DNA of 12,215 nucleotides, taken from NCBI GenBank assembly GCA_024276395.1, contig JAJRXH010000431.1, forward strand, positions 1 through 12,215. The letters run 5' to 3'. The notes beneath the pieces were generated by a model, which was given only the letters and a program-made list of their open reading frames with translations, did not search any database and was not told where the DNA came from. The translations under genes were made by a program, and so were the position numbers. This document shows, piece by piece, positions 6,363-12,215 of the stretch. Origin of the DNA: an archaeon (GTDB lineage: Archaea; Asgardarchaeota; Heimdallarchaeia; Hodarchaeales; S146-22). Position 1 is the stretch's first letter. Every line of letters begins with the position of its first letter.

Positions 6363-9300
6363 ATGAACACTTATAAGGTATTACGATTCACGTTCCTTGA
6401 CCCTAAAGGAGGCTATTTCTTGAATCAAAGACCACAAAAAATCTTATTAGCGTTAGTTCTTCTTTTATTAACCATTAACTTGGCTTCATTCTTTCCAGCC
6501 AAGCAACGGTTAGTACCTGGTCAGGCAGTGACCATACCTGTCGTAGAATTACATCTTCATGGATTGGTACTCAATGAATTCGGATATGCTGTTCCCGGAG
6601 TAGCAGTCACCTTCAGTCAAGGCTCTAATACCTTTACTGCAACTACGAATGGGACTGGATATTATTCGGTGGTGTATTTCGTTGATTTACCAGCTGATTT
6701 CACGGTTAGTGCCTCTCGGCAAGGATACAAAACTTTCACAGCCTCATTCTCAGTTCCCTCTGTGAGTGGAAGCACCTATGATTATCAAGTAGACATTCAG
6801 TTAAACAAGTCCACGACTGCATCTTTCTTGCTGGAGGGGGTGATACTTGATCATGACACAAATCAACCCATCAGTGGTGCGACCGTCACGGTATGGCCGC
6901 AAGAAGTTGATCCACGCAACCCAACTCCCATTGGCCAAATGACCACCGATGCTAACGGATACTTTTACATAACTTCCTCCCAACGATCTCCTTGGTATCA
7001 ATATTATGGACTAAGCGTGTCACATCCTTCGTATGCTTCGTTTAGCACCATACTTCCGCCGCAATCTAACACTGGTGTGCCAGACTATAATTACGAAGAA
7101 ATCAAGCTAAGTAGTAATGGTTACGCTACCTTTCATGGAAGAGTGCGTGGAGACGATGGTAAAGGAAATTATGTTCCACTTTCAGGAGCAAAAATAACCA
7201 TTAGAAAGCAAAGTGAACCCTTTTCAGCTGTTTATGAAGGAACGAGCGATGAATATGGTTATTATTACATTCCGTTAATTGCACTCCCATCAGATTCTTA
7301 CATCATTGATGTAATGAAAGAAGGATTTGAAACTCAAAGTATAGTCATTCCAGCAACAGCTGGATCACATTTTAATAATTTCAACTTGAACATTGACCGT
7401 CAATCCAAGGACACCTGGTTTGATACCTTGTTATCTACCATTAAACAAAAAGCATGGGATGCATTGGATCAATTCATGAGATCAAATGCATTAATTGGCA
7501 AAGGAATCACCTTCGCCAAGAAATTCGAGGTAGGTATCAAAGGGTTCCACGCTGTCGTCACCATTGATCTGAACATCACGTATACGGCCCCTTACGAAGT
7601 GACCATCTCTGTTTTACCTGGGCCCTTTAACAATAGAATTGGTACCTCAATTCGACTATCACTTCCTCCACCACTATCCGTTTTAGACACCATTTATCGA
7701 TTTGGGATGACTTTAAGGCTAATCGATCCAGATAAAAACCTACAAACCTTTAATCCCATCATGGTCATTGATGAAGCAGATTTCGGTACAGCTATTGGCT
7801 TTCTATTCACATGGTCCCTTGATGACTGGCTAAAAGGACAAAAAGCTCAAGGAGATGGTGATTCGGCGAAGTTTATCGAAAAGTTAATCACCAAGTTGAA
7901 AGAATTTGCTAAAGATGCTGTCGATCCTGGTAAAGGATGGGACTTTAAAGCAAAATTAAAAGTGTATGTAAATGGAGAAATCGGTATAAGAGTTGAATTC
8001 AATGGAGTGGAAGGATCTATCCAACCAGGAATGTCACTTGACAATATCGCTATCTATCCCTATCTGAATGTTGGAGCTTCTCTAGAGGCTAGTGCTGAGA
8101 TTGCCTATCGTGTCTACCTCAACAAGTGGCTTAAGTTTAACGTTGTATCTGGCAAGCTTTCCATCTCCGCGAGTACTGAAACAAATATCTATCCATTTCA
8201 AGCTACCTACTACATCTTGAAGAATTCACTTCAACTCGACTTTGGAAGAATTTACTTTGCTGCTCCACACATGAAGGCAACGTTCTCATGGTCACTTGCC
8301 ACTTTCAGCGGTACAATTACTTTAGTTGATTGGGATAAAGGAACCTATGATAGCGGATGGCTTTACAGTTTCACCTTTGGACGCAGCCAATATGAGAACA
8401 TCAACTATCCACCTAGTGCCCCTACGATTTCGGGACCAACAAGCGTAGATATATATCAGTCTGCAACCTATAGTTTTCAATCCTCTGATCCTGAATCTGA
8501 CAGCATCTCGTATGAAATCAAGTGGGGTGATGGTACCAGTACTACATCAGACACCGTATCTTCTGGAACTACCTACCAAGTAACACGTGCTTGGTCTTCT
8601 TTAGGAACTTACACGATCCAAGCACGAGCCGTCGATTCTAAAGGGAACGCTGGTAACTGGAAGTCATATTCTGTCAAAGTGAATCCAATTTCACCGAACG
8701 TCCCAATTATCAGTGGATCTGGATACATAACTGTGGGTAAGTATTACTCCATCAGTTTTTCAGTCATCGATCCCCAAGGATCTAAAGTCCAATTTACCAT
8801 TTATTGGGGAGATGGAACGAAATCTACATCGGGATGGATCAATTCGGGCACTATCAGCAGCCTGGGGCACTATTATAGTCGCACTGGCAGTAAGCTCATC
8901 ACGGTAGTCGTCAAGAATACGTATGATTTAACTAACTCGGCTACGAAAAGTATCAGTGTAGTAAATAATGCACCATATACCCCTAGTGCCCCTTCTGGTC
9001 CATCTTCTGGAGTCGTAAATACTGGCTATACCTATAAAGTAAGGACTAGTGACCCTGACGGACATAAAATTCGTTATAAAATCGATTGGGGCGACGGATC
9101 TTATACATACACGAGCTATTACAGATCCGGTACCTATGTTTACGTATCTCACTCTTGGAGCACCGGAACATCCAATGGAATACGCTATTATGTCAAAGTT
9201 CGAGCACAGGACCAGCATGGGGCTTGGAGCGGATGGTCAGTTAGCCTATCTGTAATCATTAGAACTTCATCTGGTGGTGGTGGCGGCCCAATCATCCTCT

Positions 9301-9467
9301 CTGATCATTCAATGTCCTTCCCAATCCTTTCGCATTTCTTATCAAGTGATCTTGATCTGAAAGAAGTTGGAGATCGATTCAGTTCACTACCTATCATCTT
9401 CCTTCTTTTAGGTCTCATCTCAAATATATTCTTCTTATTCACTAAAGTTCGGAGAAAACGATACTAA
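6363..9467 (+). CDS. Large membrane-anchored surface protein with carboxypeptidase-regulatory-like and PKD domains
   Basis: This 1034-residue exported protein has, in order: a hydrophobic signal segment (about 27-45); three beta-sandwich domains of the carboxypeptidase-regulatory-like type (about 63-148, 154-250, 255-346), recognisable by the G-x-V, P-x-x-G-A/V-x-V-T and T-x-x-x-G-Y-Y/F pattern; a beta-rich central region of about 330 residues (350-680) I do not recognise; three PKD domains (about 682-775, 777-868, 870-967), each with a W-G-D-G-T/S core (721-725, 815-819, 909-913); a GGGGGP linker (971-976); and a C-terminal helix (about 1007-1027) ending in a KVRRKRY cytosolic tail. Such proteins act in adhesion, S-layer association or polysaccharide/protein binding; the ligand is unknown. 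ATG 6363 gives 19 extra residues before the signal. TTG 6420, preceded by AGGAGG at 6407-6412, gives a classical short n-region and may be the true start (1015 residues). No catalytic motif is seen. Confidence 0.85.
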   Translation: MNTYKVLRFTFLDPKGGYFLNQRPQKILLALVLLLLTINLASFFPAKQRLVPGQAVTIPVVELHLHGLVLNEFGYAVPGVAVTFSQGSNTFTATTNGTGYYSVVYFVDLPADFTVSASRQGYKTFTASFSVPSVSGSTYDYQVDIQLNKSTTASFLLEGVILDHDTNQPISGATVTVWPQEVDPRNPTPIGQMTTDANGYFYITSSQRSPWYQYYGLSVSHPSYASFSTILPPQSNTGVPDYNYEEIKLSSNGYATFHGRVRGDDGKGNYVPLSGAKITIRKQSEPFSAVYEGTSDEYGYYYIPLIALPSDSYIIDVMKEGFETQSIVIPATAGSHFNNFNLNIDRQSKDTWFDTLLSTIKQKAWDALDQFMRSNALIGKGITFAKKFEVGIKGFHAVVTIDLNITYTAPYEVTISVLPGPFNNRIGTSIRLSLPPPLSVLDTIYRFGMTLRLIDPDKNLQTFNPIMVIDEADFGTAIGFLFTWSLDDWLKGQKAQGDGDSAKFIEKLITKLKEFAKDAVDPGKGWDFKAKLKVYVNGEIGIRVEFNGVEGSIQPGMSLDNIAIYPYLNVGASLEASAEIAYRVYLNKWLKFNVVSGKLSISASTETNIYPFQATYYILKNSLQLDFGRIYFAAPHMKATFSWSLATFSGTITLVDWDKGTYDSGWLYSFTFGRSQYENINYPPSAPTISGPTSVDIYQSATYSFQSSDPESDSISYEIKWGDGTSTTSDTVSSGTTYQVTRAWSSLGTYTIQARAVDSKGNAGNWKSYSVKVNPISPNVPIISGSGYITVGKYYSISFSVIDPQGSKVQFTIYWGDGTKSTSGWINSGTISSLGHYYSRTGSKLITVVVKNTYDLTNSATKSISVVNNAPYTPSAPSGPSSGVVNTGYTYKVRTSDPDGHKIRYKIDWGDGSYTYTSYYRSGTYVYVSHSWSTGTSNGIRYYVKVRAQDQHGAWSGWSVSLSVIIRTSSGGGGGPIILSDHSMSFPILSHFLSSDLDLKEVGDRFSSLPIIFLLLGLISNIFFLFTKVRRKRY
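6407..6412 (+). promoter_or_regulatory. Strong Shine-Dalgarno within the annotated N-terminus, pointing to TTG 6420
   Basis: AGGAGG sits 7 nt before an in-frame TTG at 6420, ideal spacing. No comparable motif precedes ATG 6363. The bases also encode a Gly-Gly pair in the longer frame, so chance is possible. Confidence 0.45.
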
Positions 9468-9477
9468 TTCATGTAGC

Positions 9478-9498
9478 CCTCTCTTTCCTTTTTTTCTT
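9478..9498 (+). terminator. Pyrimidine-tract terminator after the surface-protein gene
   Basis: An almost pure C/T stretch with a T7 run (9489-9495) starts about 10 nt after the stop codon, matching archaeal poly-T termination. Confidence 0.55.
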
Positions 9499-9984
9499 GA
9501 AAATAATTTCCAGATAACGCATTTATTAGGCTTTCTGCTGAGATGAAAATTTCGTCTTTATTTCTTCAATGTCGTACCCTAATAACCCTAATAGTGTGAG
9601 CTGATGATGTATCTTTTTCTCAATACCTCTGGGTATGGGTAAGTCATCGAAAAAAGAAAGAAACGATTTACTAGTTCTCGACAAGTAGATTTTGATGCAC
9701 GTTCTCATCCCTAGTTGATGGATTCGAAATGATTTGGAAGATTCTGACCGACTACACCCTGGATGAGAAATGGCTTTCTTTTCTTAGCTTCGTTCTTTTC
9801 AGTTTTGTTATCTGGAAATCAACGAGAGATTTTTCCATTAAGATGCATGAGAGATGATGAAAAACGGTGTATATGGGACGTGGTACTTGTTTCGAGGCGG
9901 GATTCCAGCGATGAGCTAACTCTTGCAGTGCTCCTAGACCTTACATTCTATTATATCTTCGAATCATAAATGAGTCTCAATCGA
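9499..9984. other. Intergenic stretch with no convincing gene
   Basis: Two short, divergent frames are open here: 60 codons on the minus strand (9708 down to 9526) and 68 codons on the plus strand (9763-9969). The minus-strand peptide is mostly hydrophilic and protein-like in composition (Pro-Ile-Pro-Arg-Gly followed by a helical stretch), but neither frame has a ribosome-binding site, a visible promoter or a recognisable domain. I treat both as unproven. The plus-strand frame ends shortly before the promoter of the metalloprotease gene. Confidence 0.5.
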
Positions 9985-9994
9985 TTATTTATAC
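9985..9994 (+). promoter_or_regulatory. TATA box for the metalloprotease gene
   Basis: TTATTTATAC is the best TATA-like sequence in this gap and predicts initiation near 10015-10020, giving a leader of roughly 70-120 nt depending on the start codon used. Confidence 0.5.
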
Positions 9995-10005
9995 AGATCT
10001 TTTCC

Positions 10006-10048
10006 TCATTTAACTAGCGTAAATGAATGGATATGATTCTTCATTTAC
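10006..10048. promoter_or_regulatory. CATTTA inverted-repeat array overlapping the predicted transcription start
   Basis: TCATTTA (10006-10012), a 7-nt spacer and TAAATGA (10020-10026) form a perfect dyad. The second half-site, extended to GTAAATGAA (10019-10027), is again inverted by TTCATTTAC (10040-10048) after 12 nt. Three half-sites in alternating orientation just downstream of the TATA box look like a repressor operator; as RNA the 9-bp repeat could also form a leader hairpin. Confidence 0.45.
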
Positions 10049-10090
10049 TCCATTGATCGGCTATCTCAAAATGATTGAAAGACCTTCAAG

Positions 10091-12124
10091 ATGTTTTTTT
10101 ATAGGTGGATGTCAAGGAGATACTTGTGGTTGAACATGAATGATAATAAATCAAGTTCACGTAACAAGCCGAGATCTTTTCACTTGATTTTAATGATGCT
10201 TTTTTCTATTTTATTGGTAATTTCTCCTCTCATGGGACTTGATGTGGCATCAAGTGCATCAGTAACGCAGCAAACTAGTGATCTATTCACGCTTCCCGTG
10301 ATGGAAGACCTTGAATTTGCTATTGTTTTTATCAATTACGATCCATCTCTGATTGACACGACAGCGTTACGTTCTTACCTCCCAAGCAACATCACGTTAC
10401 CACTCCAAGGAGAGAATCTCATCCAGAATCTAACCTATACCTTCTTGTTTGCTAATTCGTCGTATACTCAAGAACTACTTTCCTACATTGATTCCATTGC
10501 CCAACGTGAGGCTCAAACATCACGCTTGAATCTCACTGCACTAAATGCACAAGCACTAGATGGACATCCAAGAAAACTATTTCTCTCTCAGAATGGCACC
10601 GCCATTCCAGCTGAAGCCATCGAAGAGTGGCTGCATCAAAATCCTTACCATCCTGACGCTGACTATGAATACTATGTTTTCAACTTGTCTTATTTTGATT
10701 CTGTAGATCATTCTCAAGAACATTGGTTCACGGTCAGAGAAATCGACCCTGATAGTGGCGTGCAAAGACATTGGTGGCGCAATGAATGGGATTTCCCCAT
10801 CAATTTTGATGCGAAGTTTCCGTACGCCGGATATTCTGGAAAATATGCCGATTATTTCTTTGATCCCACGGCTTTTCAATGGTATACCCAATGGAACTTT
10901 ATTTGGTTTCAATATGATCCCAGTCTGAAACCATACCTTGAAAAAGATCTTGATCAATATCTTAGAGAAGGTGGCGACATCAATTTCTACATTGGCACGT
11001 GGCTAGGAGATCTCATGAATATACATCCCTACGTGTCAGCTCCTTACTTTGGAAATTCCATAAGTATTCAGCTCGTGATCTTTCAGAATGTTTCTCACCT
11101 TGGTTTCACGAATGCTGGCCTCCAATGGTTGATAAACACTACTCATTTTCAAGAAGTCATTCAAGAATTGGTTCCTCACGCAACTGTTGATCTTAACGTG
11201 ACCATTGTTGAATTTTCACGTTACTCAGAGCTTGAAACCTTCTTTAGCTCTTCCGAAGTAAAATATTCTGGACCGCCTCCTATCGATCAGTACCGGTATT
11301 ATAGTGGCAGCACATTATGGAATCTCTTGTGGGATCCTGCCTTTGCTGATAAAGTCTTTAGTGACGTGAACTCTGATGTCGTGGTCCGTGGATTTGCGTT
11401 CGTGATAGACAATGCCACTCTTGCAGAGCCAGGAATGTGGGCGGGAGGTGGCCTGTACACGGGACTTGGTGGCGGGGGACGAATGATACAACTCATGGAA
11501 TTGGATCGGTTATATTATCCAGACAGAATCACTCCTAGACGGGGATTTTCTCGAGTGGTCATTCATGAGACCGGCCATGCCCTTGGTTTTCCCCACACGT
11601 TCGCCCCTGGACGGACATCCCCCGACTTTATCGCTGATGTCATGGGGTATTATCCTGGAGTCATCAAGTATAGCCGAATTCGGATTGAAAGCTTCCAACG
11701 TCAGGCTGTCAACATTTTCATTTCTGACGTGATTAATCCACTTTTGAATCGGGCCATCAATTTTGAACTCTTGCAGAAGGACAATGACACGAAAGAATTG
11801 ATCGTGAGTATCTTGAATGATATTACCAATGCTCGCAATGATCATCAGTACATCGAAGCTTGGATCAAGTTACACGAATTAAAATCTCTAATTGAATATT
11901 ATCTGATGTACGGGTATCCTCCACCAATGTACACAACAAGTAACCCATCTTCAATAACCGTCTCCGAAGGAGGAAATGACACGACAATAAATGAAAGTGG
12001 TAATGTTACCATCCCAACGAGTTTCATCACTGGTGATCCAGATTTAGCTGCCGTGTTCACGATGAGTTTCTTGCTGCTAAGCATTGCAGTAACGAAACGG
12101 ACAAGAAAGCGTCGAATGAAATGA
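10091..12124 (+). CDS. Exported, membrane-anchored metzincin-type zinc metalloprotease
   Basis: In this 677-residue protein a basic n-region and hydrophobic signal segment (about 31-50) precede an ectodomain of about 600 residues. The metzincin zinc site is complete: H492-E-x-x-H496-x-x-G499-x-x-H502, with Glu493 as the catalytic base and three His as zinc ligands. Sixteen residues beyond the last His is D-V-M518-G-Y-Y, a good candidate for the Met-turn. Residues about 60-440 are an unrecognised N-terminal region that might be a propeptide or binding domain; a Gly-rich patch (451-463) precedes the active site. The ectodomain has more than ten N-x-S/T sequons. A Thr/Ser/Asn-rich stalk (about 614-645) leads to a C-terminal helix (about 650-667) and a TKRTRKRRMK tail. 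It should cleave proteins outside the cell while tethered to the membrane. Alternative starts: ATG 10109, TTG 10130 or ATG 10136; AAGGAGA at 10114-10120 favours one of the last two. The metzincin subfamily cannot be assigned by eye. Confidence 0.85.
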   Translation: MFFYRWMSRRYLWLNMNDNKSSSRNKPRSFHLILMMLFSILLVISPLMGLDVASSASVTQQTSDLFTLPVMEDLEFAIVFINYDPSLIDTTALRSYLPSNITLPLQGENLIQNLTYTFLFANSSYTQELLSYIDSIAQREAQTSRLNLTALNAQALDGHPRKLFLSQNGTAIPAEAIEEWLHQNPYHPDADYEYYVFNLSYFDSVDHSQEHWFTVREIDPDSGVQRHWWRNEWDFPINFDAKFPYAGYSGKYADYFFDPTAFQWYTQWNFIWFQYDPSLKPYLEKDLDQYLREGGDINFYIGTWLGDLMNIHPYVSAPYFGNSISIQLVIFQNVSHLGFTNAGLQWLINTTHFQEVIQELVPHATVDLNVTIVEFSRYSELETFFSSSEVKYSGPPPIDQYRYYSGSTLWNLLWDPAFADKVFSDVNSDVVVRGFAFVIDNATLAEPGMWAGGGLYTGLGGGGRMIQLMELDRLYYPDRITPRRGFSRVVIHETGHALGFPHTFAPGRTSPDFIADVMGYYPGVIKYSRIRIESFQRQAVNIFISDVINPLLNRAINFELLQKDNDTKELIVSILNDITNARNDHQYIEAWIKLHELKSLIEYYLMYGYPPPMYTTSNPSSITVSEGGNDTTINESGNVTIPTSFITGDPDLAAVFTMSFLLLSIAVTKRTRKRRMK

Positions 12125-12156
12125 TTTCTTCAGCGTGAAAAAAAGGACTCGCTAAA

Positions 12157-12187
12157 TTCTTTTCTTCTTTTTTCTCTTCTGTTTTTC
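12157..12187 (+). terminator. Long T-rich tract downstream of the metalloprotease gene
   Basis: Several T4-T6 runs separated by single or double C (12157-12187) begin about 33 nt after the stop codon, a strong archaeal-type termination signal. Confidence 0.6.
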
Positions 12188-12192
12188 CGATC

Positions 12193-12215
12193 ACGTCATC
12201 ACGTCGGTGATGCGT
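12193..12215. other. Hairpin at the window edge
   Basis: CATCAC (12197-12202) and GTGATG (12207-12212) are perfect inverted repeats around a GTCG loop. ACG (12193-12195) and CGT (12213-12215) extend the stem past one bulged T. The stem may continue beyond the window. It could be an operator or part of a downstream regulatory region. Confidence 0.35.

Noticed and set aside
9526..9708. 60-codon minus-strand frame
   Set aside because: Composition is protein-like, but there is no ribosome-binding site, TATA box or domain; unproven without conservation evidence.
9763..9969. 68-codon plus-strand frame with a hydrophobic N-terminus
   Set aside because: No ribosome-binding site, the remainder looks random, and it runs nearly into the promoter of the metalloprotease gene.
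1..12215. CRISPR array, tRNA/rRNA genes, transposase
   Set aside because: No regularly spaced direct repeats, no tRNA T-loop/acceptor pattern and no transposase or integrase motif were seen on either strand.

Overview
The window reads as an AT-rich archaeal chromosome. Promoters are TATA/BRE-like, genes end in poly-T or pyrimidine tracts rather than hairpin-plus-T terminators, and several reading frames carry AAGGAG-type Shine-Dalgarno sequences. The two exported proteins have N-terminal signal segments, a C-terminal membrane helix and an Arg/Lys-rich cytosolic tail; the metalloprotease is also full of N-x-S/T sequons. A Yip1-like protein next to large surface proteins would fit an Asgard (Promethearchaeota) or related archaeon. 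That placement is an inference from style and was not tested by any search.

Layout, all genes on the + strand: (1) 1-333, an upstream region with a 95-bp imperfect palindrome, a second hairpin, three ACGTG-core sites and a TATA box; (2) 334-1005, a Yip1-family membrane protein; (3) 1291-3183 and 3276-5072, two half-ABC exporters that look like an obligate heterodimer; (4) 5073-6362, an unusually long intergenic stretch of about 1.3 kb with short direct repeats and a second copy of the 95-bp palindrome; (5) 6363-9467, a large surface protein with three carboxypeptidase-regulatory-like (Ig/transthyretin-like) domains, a unique central region and three PKD domains; (6) 9468-10090, a 0.6-kb intergenic region with a promoter and an inverted CATTTA operator-like array; (7) 10091-12124, an exported, membrane-anchored metzincin-type zinc metalloprotease; (8) 12125-12215, a pyrimidine-tract terminator and a hairpin cut by the window edge.

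The two ABC genes clearly work together: the first has Asp in place of the catalytic Glu after Walker B and an intact LSGGQ, while the second has the catalytic Glu but an altered LSEGQ signature. Both defects fall in the same composite ATP site of the heterodimer, as in TM287/288-type exporters. The PKD protein and the metzincin share topology (signal segment, ectodomain, C-terminal helix, basic tail) and are adjacent, so they probably act together at the cell surface, but each appears to have its own promoter. The most unusual non-coding signal is the pair of homologous palindromic elements (86-180 and 6088-6181). Each lies 150-190 bp upstream of a membrane or surface-protein gene, and their stems show one compensatory base-pair change and one G-U wobble. 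No tRNA, rRNA, CRISPR array or transposase was seen.
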